Shown here piece after piece: positions 37,209 to 51,800 of a stretch of DNA of 64,000 nt (position 1 is its first letter; every line of letters starts with the position of its first letter). This DNA comes from Membranipora membranacea. Its lineage: Eukaryota > Bryozoa > Gymnolaemata > Cheilostomatida > Membraniporidae. A model generated the notes under the pieces. That model saw nothing but the letters and a program-made list of their open reading frames with translations, did not search any database and was not told the DNA's origin. Where the stretch lies: assembly GCA_914767715.1 (NCBI GenBank), contig OU612073.1, positions 2,294,001 to 2,358,000 of the forward strand. The letters are read 5' to 3'. The position numbers were made by a program, and so were the translations under genes.

Positions 37209-38515
37209 GTTGTCGAATAGTTTTGCCTGTGTTCCGCAGACAATACTGTAGTCATAGATAGAAAGGTTAGGAGTTACTAACAAAGTCCTCCACTACTCTG
37301 ATATTTGCATGAGGGTGTACAGGCTGTAAATAAATCTAAGAAGTTCCTTGTTTGGAATGGAAACTTTTCTAATTCTATCAGAATGAAACAGTTGCAGCGT
37401 CAGACCCTACCCTGGCCGAAAAACACAAGCTGTACCCTAAAACAATTGGATCGAAATTGTTGATTAATCTGGAATTATTTCGACAGTAAGTTGATAAAAA
37501 TAGATTTATGAGTAAATGGGTAAATGAGTTCCGTAAATAGATATTCTGAACCCTTAAATGGTCTTATAATTACATGAGATTACATGGTCGTTCATCATAA
37601 AAGAATGGTGTGTGGTTGCTAGCGAGAATTCAAGTAGAGATAAAACTACCATATGAAAAATAACATGCCAAACCACAGGACCTGCCATGCCAAAAGGCAG
37701 AGAAGCCACCTTCCATCTCAATAGGTACCTGTTGTATAGTTCTTTACCACTACACAATAAGGACCTCGCACCCCTAAATTGTTGTTGGATTTAATTGGAT
37801 TCAGTTTAGTTGACCGCATATGATAACTGTTCTAGTATTTCAGGGCTATCAGTTTTTTAAAATAATTCTAATTTGAATAATTGCATGATATTACTGCACA
37901 GATTAAGGGTGTGAAGGTTCCCTGGCTCTTTGAGCATAAACTGAGCCTGAATTTAACCAACATGTCTTTTCCAAATCTTTGGTCTGTCTTTTGCAATACT
38001 TAATTGGCCCTCCCCTTCCTCTTTTATCTTTTGTTTCAAACAAGATAAGGGGAGTGAGTTTGCATATATCTCAGGCGTCAGCGTTACCGCTTACTCATCT
38101 CTGTTGCAAAAGGCTACCTGGGCGAGCGTAGGTAGACTGAGGATAATATTGTCTACATTTTTTCTACTATCTAAGGGTACTAAATTGAGGTACATGTTAT
38201 ATTATCCATCATCTGAGTTTTAAAACTGAAATCTCAGAGTCCGGAGAGAAGGAAACGTGAGCTCAGTCTCACTCGTTGATGTAATGGCTGAGAGTTTTGT
38301 TGCCACGGTTATAAAGGTTTTAAGAGGTCAGAATTTAGTTGGCAGTGCAAAAAATGTTTATTGAGTATAAGTAACAATCTGTTTACCCTCTCGATTAATA
38401 AACCGAATATAGTTACCAGGACTTTGTTTTTTATCAATGTAAACAGCCAAAGCTGCCAGATTTTTGAGCAAGACGCAATAGCTGACGCAAGTTATTCAGT
38501 TATGGAATCATTCAC

Positions 38516-41500
38516 GAATAACCTTACTATTCACAGCAGTAATTTATACCGTTCCAGTTTTTGTCTCAGATAAGCCTTATTTCTATAACAGCCAATGAGT
38601 AACTCTTGGCCTATCTTTATGGCTTGCCTTCGTGGGTTGCAACCATGTTTTCTGTTATCACCATGTTTAAACTGGTTTAATAATAATTGCATAGGGCAAA
38701 CAGTATGACTGATAAAGAAGAGATAACAACGTTACAACCTTCTTTATAGCACTCCTAAACATAGACAAACTTACTAAGGACTAATATCTCACCGTCTAGA
38801 ATTACTCTAGAATCAATGTCACCTATAAATGATTTTCAGACACAAATAGACCACTACACAGAGCAAGAGTTTAAATAGCTAAATTAAGGGTATAACAAAA
38901 AGTGACCCAAATCGAGCTGAACTAAAATCTAAGTGTTATTTCATCATCTAGGTAGGGTAATTGATGTAAGTGTTCTAATGGCCTGTTACCACTAGAACGT
39001 AGCCGTTAGACCTCCATGTAGCGACCAGTTTTGTTCAGTGAATTTTTTACCTGTTGTCTCCTGACCACTGCTACAGTTTTATGCCCGGTTGGCTATGTCA
39101 CATCCAGACATGATTGTATCAGTCATTTACTTGCTCAAACTTACCTATTGGTATCAGTTCGCGACATCAATATGGCTTTGATATAGATATACATGCTGTT
39201 TCAATCCTGGCTGAATGGATTTGTCACAAATATGATGAGTGGTTTGAATTGAACCCACCCACTTCTATGTTGCAAATCACCCTAAGACAGTTAATCCTAG
39301 CTAGAGCTCTAATATGCTATATAGTTTGAAGGTGACTTAATATTAGCTAGCACCAGTTTTCTGTAGCAAAGGTTGGTGTTCATATTGTGTAAAGTATTGG
39401 GCGAATGGAAGTTCGCCATAACTTTCACTTTTTGATTCTGCGTGTAATGCCAGACTTTTCCTCCTGCAAAAACTTAACTTTGCTATGGTAGGCAACCACC
39501 GATTGCCCATTTAATAATTGGATCCCTAGGTGGCAGGCAGGTGTCAGATGCCCTTGTTACAACCAGAAGATTCTTGTAACATATCTGGATGGATTTGTAT
39601 TACAACACCTCTATCCAACATATTGACTTGCCAAAGTGTTTACTTCTCATTAAAAAGTGTATGTACAATGTATATTGGTACTTACTTAATAGAACGAGAT
39701 TAGTAACCCCTTCTGATGCAGACGTCACCGATGCTTTAAAGATTGCCCAATGATACTTGACCCAGTTAGTGACCAAGTTCCACAATCACTAGAGCCTTAA
39801 ACCTGCAACAGGAAGCGCTGCAAGTAGTGAGTTGTCAGGGCAAAGGTTATTCTGCAGCTAAGCTATTTGACAGTGTCATAGTTAGAGGGCTGGGTGTATG
39901 ACAGAAGAAAGATAAGGAACAACTCAAGCAAATGTGTGACAGCTGACAGATGTGGAGAATTGTGAGTCAATTTCTCAGAGCTCATGTAAGGAGGACCAGA
40001 AATATTACAAACTAATTATATCTGGTTGGATCTGATCAGCGTTCAACATAAAACTGAACAGTATTGTCAGCCTATGGTCAAAGGTTTATCTGAGATAAAA
40101 GTAGTCAATGCAGTCTTTTACAGTATCTGTATCAGTTTCTGACTAATGAATGAAAGTTGGTCGGCTGTTTAAAATATTGATCTCAGTCCTACCTCATCAC
40201 TCCTGAACAAATGAATAGGAAGGCTTCACCAACCAAGAGAAGAAAGTATAAACTCAACCGATCTGTAAATATGTACCAATGACGGTTTAAGTAACTTTAA
40301 TAACTGCTAGATTAGTACCATTGAGTCTTCATCAATAAAACAAGCCTTATCTCAACATATAACTATTGCCTACTAGGTATATTTTGAAGTGTTTACATAG
40401 AGAATACCAGCAAGCTGTTTACTTGAATGTTGCTAAAATACAGAGAGAGACAAATAGTGTACAGTACAGTTATAGCAGATTTAAGTCAACATTCTCCAAT
40501 ATACCACCTCAGTAGTGGATGATTGAGTTAAAATAGCAGATTTGCAGATCAATCTCCTCAGTCTCTGTATCACCTCAGGAGCGAAAGATGTAATAGTATC
40601 ACGTATATATATATATATATATATATATCACCCGGAGTCATCACTCTATGATATAAGCAGTCGAAGAGGAATAATAGAAGATTCGAGAGCCTGTTCGAAG
40701 AATCAGATAACACTGATTACCATTGTGATCACATATATATTATAGCATTTTGTTATCTCGATGTAAAATCATATTAAAAGCTTGTTATGGCAAAGTGTAT
40801 GTCCCATTTCTGCTTGTTCTTCTTCAACTGGATGCAAGTGCTTTCTAGAACTTTACATGGCTTCCAATTAAAGTTATTTAAAATACCTGGTTGAACTTAG
40901 TCATGTTGTTAGGTATTGAATATTAGCCAAATTCTAATAGTTAAAAGGGGCTTGCATAATTTCAATATTAGTGATATCATTTTAGCGTCAACAATTAAAG
41001 ATACACTAAGACCAAAGCAATATATAGTCAGGCAGTCATTTTCGAAGTGTTAGAAATTGTCACCATAGTGTATACACCTGTTTACAATATTGAAATGTCG
41101 GACTCGGGACTTCTATAATGTATTCTAATCTACACAAATTGGAAATTTACTCAAATTAATACAAAATTTGGTTTAACCAAGTCGCAATTATTCAAATAAG
41201 TTATTATCCATTCAACCTGCAAATGACATGGGACATGTCTGCGAAATGAAAAATGACTAGGAATATCAGCGGCCAAACGGGGATATTGGGAAATGAAGTA
41301 CCAAAATCAGGCGGGAAGTTGCATAATGAATAATAATTTGTGAGAAAGGCTGTAGAAAGTGAGCTTAAAAAATCTGACAGCTTCTCTTGCTGATATCTTG
41401 GCACCATCCAGCAATCAGGATATATCTATTGACTAACAGACTGAAGGGTCAGATCAGGGAGTTTCGGACATTGTTATATCTGAAACTAAGGGTTTTAGGA

Positions 41501-42090
41501 TGATCCTCTCAGTAAAAAGCTGTCTATGGATTGCCTCTCTACTCGCCGCCAGCATTTTTGGGTGACTCTACAAGTAATATAATCCTCATGTGAGTAATCT
41601 AGCTGTCCTCATAAGTTACATATTATTTATCTTTATCAGCGTTGATGACAGTTGATTCTGTGATCCTCTGTAGTCATACCCAGTAGAGTGTCAGTAGTAA
41701 TATCATCAACTGTAAATGATGCTAGCTGGGCTGGACTGGAAAACGTTTCAATGGTCAGCCGGTGGGTTATTAGTACGAAGAAAAGAAGAATAAAAAAGAT
41801 GTGACATGTACTATGTACATAAATTACCATGATGAATGCTAGCGGGTTGGCTGTGGTCAAACTGCCGCTTCACTCGCCCACCAATCACCCACCTCAAACA
41901 TAGGGAGAGATGACAACCCCCTAGAGTAGACAGCAGGCAATCAAGGACTCAAGTGAGCTTAGATTCAATAAATTGGGATTATTTATGGGTGGTGAGAAGG
42001 TATCAAAATGATAAAGCTGTAAATTTTAGGGCTCACAGTTGGAAGGAGTATTTTCTGACATCAGTGTTGATGTGACACCTAGTAGCTCCC
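38516..42090. other. Intergenic stretch, no clear gene
   Basis: Short ORFs only, with a (TA)n run at 40600-40628. A 48-nt open stretch at 39686-39733 (minus) has a strong donor but a weak AAG acceptor. Pieces near 39480-39610 resemble 35740-35800, suggesting an old repeat family. Confidence 0.5.
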
Positions 42091-42093
42091 TAC

Positions 42094-42151
42094 CTGGTGT
42101 TGTGCTCGGAGTGGTATGGAAGGAACCTGTTCCTGTCAACTGCTGCGTCAT
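42094..42151 (-). CDS. Possible first exon, unknown gene
   Basis: A 58-nt stretch lies between ATTACAG and GTAGGG, starting with ATG and open (MTQQLTGTGSFHTTPSTTP), and ending in phase 1. It could be an upstream exon for copy 2, but it would enter the 36209 exon in a frame with a stop unless another exon intervenes. Confidence 0.3.
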
Positions 42152-42159
42152 CTGTAATG

Positions 42160-43630
42160 ATTCTAGGAAATAGACATCTATCGATATTGTATAGTATTCG
42201 ATGTTGCACGGTAAACAGCCATAAGTAGAGTCCCTTTCTCGATCTTGTCTTTTTCTTTATTGTTTTGCTTTTCGTGTTTCTATTTGAAGCGTCCTCAGTC
42301 TACTTTTAGTTTTGGTTTCTTAAGGATCCATAATATGGTAGGTTAAATGTATAAGGTATATTATGATCCCTCAGTATGAAATATGATGGTAGTAGTCTGC
42401 ACTATCTGTTTGCTGCTATATGCATACTCGCCAACCTGTAACTTATGTGTCTGACTGGTTTCTGGCTGAGTCAAGTTATTTATGCCTTTGTACTCCAACT
42501 TCATCTGAAATGGGAGTTGCCTTAACCTTATATGAGGTAGGGCAACTCAAAAGTAACATTTGATGCCTAACAGAATTAGGCTAATTATTCAATATAACAA
42601 CGACAAACTGTTCGATCTCCTGCAATTTAGTTTTCACAGCTTGGGAGTTGTCCTGACCTATCAAATTTTTGGAAGCTGTATAAAGGTAGATAACTTGCCC
42701 GCTACATTTAGATTAAGCATTCCAATGAATAGTACTGTAACTCTGCACCGGTCACCCACTTGAAGGTTCTTTTTTACCATGGATCCTCGGCAATGAAAAA
42801 CAAATCCTCAGAGGAAAAATATTTGTGATAGGCAAAATAATGTTCTAGTTCTTTTCCAAGGACAATACTGAACAAATGAATACTTTTGGACTAAATATCA
42901 GTAGCATTGTTCTGGATTATTTCTTCTATTGGATGGGTTGAGGAAGCTGCCTCTCTTTCTCAAACCAAATCCTTACTCTAGTCAAGGAGTTAAAGACTTA
43001 AACTCCAGTCCTTGCTCTAGTCTAGTTTAACTCATTGTGTAAATGTATTGTAACTGTTCATTCATGCAATGAACTACATTGATTCATGTACCACAGGTTC
43101 ACTACCCACTCTACGACTCTGAGGGTAAAATCAGGATGTCTGTCTCTGTTTGGGCTTTATTTTTTTTAATTAATTGGGATATATCGGTGAGTAAGTGCTG
43201 AGTAAGGATGGTCACACATTGCAGCCTAGGCTTATCAATTCATTTGGCTAAACTAATGATCAAATTCTCCTTTACAATGTTTACAAATCACGATTGTGGT
43301 GGTTATGTGCTCTTGAGGCCTACAGTACCCTTGATTTACCTATAATAGTAGTTATCTCATTGATACCTGAGACTTGCAAGCATGTGTTTTGTGCGGCGTG
43401 AATGGAGGAGCTGTTTTGAACCACTAGTAGTACAATGTATGTACTAGTAATTGGATGTACCAGCTGGTGAGACTGACTGGGTCCAAGTGAGCGGGTTATA
43501 ACAAAGCTTTTCTGATCTGCAGGTTAGGCCTGGGTTCAATCAAGGACATTGAACAGATCTCATTCTCAGATATTTCTGTAACCAGTATGCACCATTATTA
43601 GAAAATTTGACCAGGAACTTGTCTTGAATG
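42160..43630. other. Intergenic, no gene seen
   Basis: Upstream of the MINDY-4-like gene. It contains a short inverted repeat around GGAGTTAAAGACTTAAACTCC-like sequence at about 42985. No exon is supported. Confidence 0.5.
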
Positions 43631-43636
43631 ATTGGG

Positions 43637-44002
43637 ATCATAGGACTGCTGCAGTTCCTGATTTTGGGCTTGGTGTGGGTGGGGGTGGGAAGGATGGAAG
43701 CTCTATTTGCTTTGCAGTTGACAGTTTGGAGTGAACATAACTTTTAACTGCCAAAGATGGATCATTTATCATACCCGAAACACTTTCTTATTGGTTAGAA
43801 CATATTGTTGTGATGTTGCTTTGAAATGAGTCAATATGACCAAACCAATGAGAAAGTGTTTCGGGTATGATAAATGATCCATCTTTGGCAGTTAAAAGTT
43901 ATGTTCACTCCAAACAGTCAACTGCAAAGCAAATAGAGCTTCCCACCCCCCACCCCCCACCCACACCAAGCCCAAAATTAGGAACTGCAACAGTCCTATG
44001 AT
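43637..44002. mobile_element. Foldback element of about 366 bp
   Basis: Arms of about 150 bp (starting ATCATAGGACTG and ending CAGTCCTATGAT) are near-perfect inverted repeats around a spacer of about 60 bp. Each arm has a C- or G-rich run of the CCCCACC type. No ORF. It sits about 550 bp upstream of the MINDY-4-like start codon. Confidence 0.85.
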
Positions 44003-44547
44003 TGGGGTGGGAATTACTAGAATAGAAAAAGGCCTACTTTGTCAGTTCAACAGTTGTGATTCTATTTATCCACCTCCACATGACTTATCTGTGTGTACAT
44101 TCCTGTCTGTAGATGAGATTTAAAAATTCTGGTCCTAAATCAAACCATTTGTGCATCTTGAGCAAAGTTACAGCGGACAGTGAGAGGGCATACATACTAC
44201 CGAAAGACCTCAACAATATAAAGTCAGACAGCTAGGTCTGCAGTAGTTATGCAACATTTTTACACTGAAAAAATTTAGCACTTCTGTGTAAAAAATTATG
44301 TATCATTCATTTTAGACATTGCACCCCCCCCTTCTAGTCTATGAGGTATCAAAACCTAGTGCTGTACCAACCTTATACGCTACCACGTCTTTCTGTAGAT
44401 TAGAACAACCATCAGGCCGAGAAAAATTTGTGTGTGTTTATCTATGCAATGAATCAAATGTATCGTCTATTTTCAGCACCTATGCAGAAGCTTTGGTGCA
44501 GCTTGATGTGATGGCGATGTTATTGCCGTGCTGTTATTTCCGCTAAT

Positions 44548-45841
44548 ATGATGGTAGCTGTTCAAATCTTAGAGAGTGTGTCATTATCGCTGGTCAGAGA
44601 GTTTCTGAAACGAAAGGTGAGCCTAAAATCAGTATTAAAATGAGTTTTAACAGCTGCAAAATGAAATACAGGAATATATAACAGGAATTAACATCTTAAC
44701 ATCTGTACAGCGTAAATAACCGACTTGCTGTAATGGACGGATGGGGCGAGACATTTTTGAGGACAGTTGCTGATTCTGACGACCGATAAGTCACTTCTGT
44801 GTTTCTCATATCGGGTAACCTTGTTTTACTATCCTGTCTTTCCATGACTTTGTTGTTATCGCTACGAAATCAACAAAGTCATTCAAAGCGGCCATCAGTA
44901 TGTCATACCCACGATTGCCATAAGATTCGGTTTTCTAAGATGCATGTTACTTACTTGCTTGCTTACTTACTTTCTTACTTACTTACCCACTCACTCATTT
45001 ACTCATTTACTTAGCTACTCACTTACTTACTTACCTACCTACCCACTTACTAACTTACCTACTCACTTACCAACCTACCTACTCACTTACCAACCTACCT
45101 ACCCACTTACTTACCTTCTCACTTTCTTACCTACTCACTTACCTGCCTACCTACCTACTTACTTACTGACTTGTTGCCAGGGCTTGTCCTCCACATACCA
45201 TGAGCTGGATAAGGAGTATCCTCGAGATGAGAGAAGCATCACTAACAGAACAGAGCTAGCTCGTATTCTACATATGGAGCGACTGCTCAAGCGTAACAAA
45301 GTAAGTCACATTATATCTTACTCAATTGTAAAGTAAGTCACTTGGGCCAAGTTCTACACATCACCTAACTTCCCCTAGACGGCCACTGAGCATGAGCATA
45401 TCCAAAACCAGCTGTATACCATATCTAGGCCCACTCTATCAGCTTCAGGTTAAGTAGGCTAAGGCATCACACATATATCTGTTCCAATTATTATAATTTG
45501 CTGGGTAGTGGAGGGCAGGAATATCTACGTTTTCAATCATGTTTAGCCGCGCGGTGAAAACTACAAACCTATCTTCATGTAAGGATGAGTAAGTATTTTA
45601 AACATGACTGTCTGTTAATGGCATGAGTTTTTTAAAGTTATTTAAACGGACAGTTTTCTGAGCCCCGATTTGAGCTTATGTTCGGAGTTGTCCTCTACAG
45701 TTGGGCACTCTTTAACCCCCACAGCATAGGAAAAACAGTTGAAATTGGTGTATCTTGGAAAGTCTTATAATAGGATAAAATCTATGCAATGTATATATAT
45801 ATATATATTGCATTGATTTATATGTATGTATTGCATTGATT

Positions 45842-45873
<32 letters not shown>

Positions 45874-48800
45874 TTGTGCAATAAAGTGTCATATATTATA
45901 TATCCCACTATTGTACCCATAAAAACCCTGGACAATGAGTGATTCATATATATATATATATAGTGGCTATCAGTGTGTAGGGCATATCTTTGCATTGGAG
46001 TTGTCCGACCATGTCAGGCTATTTTATCTACCATTAATTACTATTGGGTTAAGGATGCCCAACATGATTATTTAAGAGGATTTAAGACTGATTTTTTGTG
46101 GGTCATATAGAATGACTCCTTATTTTTGAGTGACACTGAGTTGGGGCCAAATACACACAGATGACACTTAAAAGCACAGATTTGAATCTATATATATATA
46201 TATATATATATAATATATTTAGGAAATGGAGCAGCCTGTCAGGACAATGTTGGAGGTGATAGCTCGTTATTTGATTGACCCGGATGAAGAGCCTGAGTTG
46301 CCGGGTCGGAGGGAACAGGAGAAGGATGATGTGTATAGTTATCAGCCCCCTCTAGTCAGACCAAAAAGTCAAAGACGTGTCAGTAATGCGCATGACGGTA
46401 TGTTCACATTACTACTCGCGCAGCAACAAAGTCGTGACTTTTCCCATCTTGAATTAGAAAACCCCTTTCTTGCTCAACGTTTTAGAGACCAAATTGCATG
46501 GCTTTTGCTTAAAATTTATGCTGGTCCTTCGGAAAACCACTATGATGTAAATACTAAATAATCTGCTGTCGACTCTTGATCCAACACGGGCCTTCTGCCA
46601 ATCAAATTAATCTCCCTGATCGTCCAAGCCCACCCTGAACAGGACATTAACTCATGTCTGCAGCACAACTCTGGTCTATACTACTGTTTGGAAGTTCACT
46701 GCTATAGGAGGCAACTCGGAACGCTTGGTTTTGAGATTTATACAGTCAATAAGGACTGGCTATCGCGTATGTTTTGGCGTTATTATAATTATCAATGTTT
46801 ACTTGTACATTTAGAGCCTCTAGATAGAGACCTGGGTCTGATGATAACAGAGGATGACCTTGACACTGAACTCATCGCTGGTAGAGGTATGCAGGACGTG
46901 TATCAGTCTGATATACCACAACCTTCACCGGAGGAGATAACTCAAACACAACAACATCACAGGACAAATAAGCACAGAAAGTCTTGGAAACAAAGCAATC
47001 AAAATTCACATCAGAAGGTAATTAAACACTATGGTCTCTACTATATGGTAAGACCTGAGCTCTGGTCCAATCCTTTAATATTTTCTGGGTAAGACCTGAC
47101 CTGTTAAAAGGTGTTTTAAATAAAGAATTAAGACTTGATATAAGGTGTGCCCATATGAATGATTTTGTGTAATAAACTCCCACCCTCTATTTGTTAGTTT
47201 ACTGCTTTCACTTTGAACAGTGTGCCCATAACCTTCTCCAACATTCTGGTTTGTCTAATTTTTGTTTCATATTTTAGCCGGACCAACAGGAAGCAAACAA
47301 CCTTCAAACCAAACATTCAGGTCACCTCACTGCTGGTTTTGGTGAGGGAAAACAGGTTCCAAACCCGACACAACAGAGCAGCACATTCATATCAGAAACT
47401 GATCAAAATGGGGACACAACTTCAGACACACCAACAGGAAGTGATGAAAGTGAGACCACGCCCTCCAGTCTCTCAAATCAAGACAGCGGCAAAGGTAATA
47501 GCAAATACGCAACAAGCAAGTTATCCAGAAAATGTATTTGCATTTTTTCAACAATTCTGGTAGTTACAGGTACAGGCATTTAGATCCTTGATACAAATCA
47601 CGTCACAGGTCAGATTCCTCAGTTGTCTTTATGAGTGACAAGCAAGTCTAGGGTGACAAGTCACCATACTTTATGCCAAGGAAGAGTCAAGCCACAACTT
47701 GTAACTTATGACCGCAGGACTTCTTATGTCTATCTTGATCCGTACCTGATACATGTTAGCGAAGTGTTATTCTTAATTTTGTTGCAGACATTTCACCCGC
47801 TCCGACAAATACAACTCTTGAATGTCCAGAAGAACCACCACCAGCTCCTCCTCCACAGGACATGGATACAAAGGAAAAACCCGAGGTCACTGCCGAGGTC
47901 AAACTCAAACCTAAACCTCCTCCGAAAATGCCTGATTATCTCAACTCAACAATGAAGAATAATCTGGAGAAGTCAATGGAGTTACTGAGACAGAGAAGAA
48001 TGAGTCAGCTGAAGCTGGACTCTGTCATCGGTGCTACTAATCAGGAGGTGAGATGATAGATGATAGATGTTTCGCTGCAATGCATAAATGGGTAGTGAAT
48101 ACTGTGCTAAGCAGCATCAGCTTTGCGAATGACGCAATACAAAGTCAAAGTAGTTGCTGACTCTTAGCTGAGTTACACTTCAGTTTAGGGAAGTTCAAAG
48201 ACATTGCTGTAATAATGATAGAACGCAAAAAAGTATACCTTTCCATATAAACCAATCATATACAATGGTGTTAAAAATAGAGTTGTGGAAGGATTAAAAA
48301 ATTTGTCAAGATCAATTCTCATAATGCGGCACAAATTATCTGAATCGCTTAGTATTAGTTGCCTCTCAATTAAGTATGACTTTAATAACATGTAATGCAT
48401 AACACTCGCAATAAGATTTATGTCACCAAACCCGCTTAAATAACAGGAGCACTGTAATTGTGAGGACAGTTCTTTGTAAATAAAAAGTTGATTTTTGTTA
48501 TACCGGATAGCAAAACATATGCTACCTTAAATTTGTTAATTCACTAAGTCATTAATTTATATACAGAGTTGTGAAGACGAGGATCACAACGAAGCAGACA
48601 GGGGAGATAAAGCCAAAAATGAGCGTCTGACTGAAACAGACACAAACGATGACAGTAATACAGAGCTAGAAGATGACAGCTATAGTCCTAGGATAATCAG
48701 GTGGGTTATTTAATGGGAGAGGTATGGGTTGATGGCGCTAATTAGCATGACCGCTTTTCACTGCTCTTGTCCCATAGCTCATCCCACTACACCATTGCCA

Positions 48801-51800
48801 CCTTATGCAACACAGCGTACGTGTTAGGGCTGTTTGCCTTAAGGGTCTGCTACACAGGCCGATGTTTGGCATCTATTAGCATCGACATAGGCTACGATGG
48901 GATCAACCTGTGCTCAACGATGTGCATCGTATGCATCAATAGGCAACACCGGTCTGTTGGTGTTTCAGTCGACTTAGTCGGTCGATCCTCTCTTTTCATT
49001 GGCTGATGGGTTTATAGCAGTAACCCTCAAAAAGTATATGGACTATTATTGTCTGTGATTGGTTAATAATGAGTCATGATTGTTAAATGGCCATACTGGG
49101 ATATATAATCAGTCGACCACAACGTTGGCTGCATCTGCACGTGTAGCACATGTTACGATATTAGCATCGAGCACAGGTTGTTTGTAAGATGCAAAACATC
49201 GGCCCATGTAGCATGGCCATTACATGGCCCATTGCTGGGACCCCTTGAAGCGAGTTTTTAGCTGTCCTTCCATGCTGTCACATGTCTTTCCGTGAGTCAG
49301 TCAGAAGAGGTATACACCCGAGGGGGCTGGAACAATCAACCTTGAAAGCTCCCCCAATGGGATTCAAACCCACAACTCTCGCAGCACTAATCGCCTATTT
49401 AATGAGGGCGTTATGGCAGCAACTTGTTTCAAATTGTGAGAAAGGGACCCCTCCCATTATATTTTAATATTAATTCATATCCACCCAAAGAGAGTGCCAT
49501 AGTGAAATTTAAAAACAGTTCTACTCCCAGTGTGGCAAAAAAACAAGGATATTCCCGTTACACAACACAAGCCCTGTTTGGAGCATCTACCATTGGACAG
49601 ATAAAAAGAGGTGCTTTGGGAACAGGCAGTTTTAAATGACAACCAAATTTAGTCTTAATTTTAATTCTATGTGCGATTAGTACCTTTTCATTATGTGACA
49701 CCAATTTTCACTGCGGAAATGATTGTGAATGAATCAAGTTACTTGCAAGAATTTTGCAATAATTTAAGGCATGAGACAACCAAACTGCACCACATAAAAT
49801 TTCCATCCATTCAAAAAGCACAAGTAGGCATACATATGCAGCATCAATTTGATTCTACATTTTTCAATTGCAGCTCACCGCTCATAGACAAACCTTACTC
49901 TGACTCTCCTGAACCCGAAGTCGATGATGATGATAACACCAAACCAGGTGGAGATAAACCAGAAACAATTATTACCCGCCAACCAGTACAGTTTATGGCT
50001 GTTAAATCTGTTATATCTACAGCTAAATCCATAGATGTTAAGACTGCTACGGTACGGTTATCAATAATAATTGTCATGTCTATTAGTTGTTTATCATTAT
50101 GATACCAATTATTTTGCCTTGCCATGGCAATGAGCTATAGTAGTGTTTTTCATCCTCAAGCATATTATTTTCCAAACCGTCAGAGATGACCTGAAATTTC
50201 GGGCTGCATGTGAACACATTTATAATAATGACATAATGATATTCACTTTATTTGCTATTGAGTGTCCCTTTTGGGGCATATTAGAATATGCTTACACAAG
50301 ACATGAGACAACTCATCTATTTAGCGCACCCTTGTACAAGGTTTGCATTATTTATCTTGTAGGAGCTGAAGAGGCTGGTACTGGGTTCAGCGTCTGTACT
50401 GTTTTATGATAACTGGTTATGTCAGGGTATAAGTTTCTGTGATATCCCTTCTCTCATGTTCGGTATGATCCAGCACCGACAGGGCACCTGCGGGCTACTG
50501 TCTGTAGTGCAGGCATACTTCATCATAGAACTGCTTTTCCGTGACTCCAAGACAAAAGAGCTGCCAGCCCAAAAGTAAGAGTCAAATATTAAATCTTAAT
50601 GACTGAATTTGCAGAAAAACTGCGTTAGATATTTTTTCTCATGGAGTCGCTCTCCTTCAGCTGAGCTAAGCTGTTGTGAAGAGTAGTCACATTCAGATAA
50701 AGGTAGTTTCCAATGATCACATCTGCTTACTGTTTGGCAGCAGTTTCTGAAGCGACCCTACCTCAATGCAGGCAAGTTTTAATCGCTGCATACACATCTC
50801 CTCAACCTCAAACGTATAGAGCTCAGGTTTTAAACCACCACCAGTGCAATCAATCTCATATTATAACACACACACACACACACATATATATATTTAAAAG
50901 TTTATATTTATATATATATAATAGTTTACCTACATATAATATAATACATATATGATATATTAACAGGAAGTTATCGCTTAGCCCTGATGTACGATCTCGT
51001 ATATTAGCCCGAGCTATCAGTAAGATGTTATGGAGGTGTGGTGAAGAGAAGAGAGCCGTACTAGCTTTACCGAGTGACACAACGATAATCACCGGAGGGG
51101 GACGATATAAACCTGATCATATCACGGAAACTGTGAGTCATATGTGTGAGAAATAATGTGGTGATTGGAAGATCAATATACCATCATATATACAACCATA
51201 AGTAAACATACCATCATATATATAAAAAAAATATACCATCACATATGAAAAATAAATACACCAGCTAGCATAAATGCTCACTAGCTATAGGGGGCAGTTT
51301 GATGTTAGCTGGTAAAAATTCCACAATTTCAAGCCTGCGAATTAGAAAACTTCTCCTGCAAAAACTTAGCTCCCCGAGGGGTAATATCAATCCGCTAACT
51401 AATGTCATTGCTATAACTGATTGTAAATTCACCAAGTCCCCAATATTCAAACAATGACTTGGTGCAATACTTTATAGGAACTCATGAAACTGCTGCCACA
51501 AGTCATAGCAGTTTACTCTATGGCTTATTGTTGTACATATACAATGTATATATTATTTTGTATTAATTTATACTTTTTAATTTAATTTTTAATTTCCTTT
51601 TATTTATCAGAGTGATAGATGATATGGAGTCAGCAGATACTCCGCTGATCAATGATTGCGCCATGTGCAGTCAGGAGCTAGTCAATCTACTTATGTGTGG
51701 TAAAGCTGTCAGTCATGTGTTCAATGATAGTATGGAGGTCACTCAGGGAGTAGGGAAACCTATAATACTCAAAGGGATTCCCCGTAGGTCTGATGTCGGC

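Larger units (their letters stand above)
21294..38515. repeat. Segmental duplication, right copy
   Basis: Tandem partner of 1-14163, in the same orientation. It is longer because it carries the inverted-repeat element 22618-23128, the exon-bearing stretch 35150-35845 and the insert 36210-38160 (which includes a TIR/tRNA-like element). The piece at 38160-38515 closes the homology. Confidence 0.93.

Noticed and set aside
44944-45336. A 130-residue plus-strand ORF rich in LLTYLPT repeats
   Set aside because: It is the translated ACTT/ACCT microsatellite running into a real exon read in a different context; not a membrane protein.
45765-45995. Minus-strand ORF rich in YIYIYI
   Set aside because: Translation of (TA)n microsatellites.
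49424-50102. Plus-strand ORFs as separate small genes
   Set aside because: The second contains the true MINDY exon 49874-50051 only in its last part; the rest is intron with tRNA-derived repeat debris.
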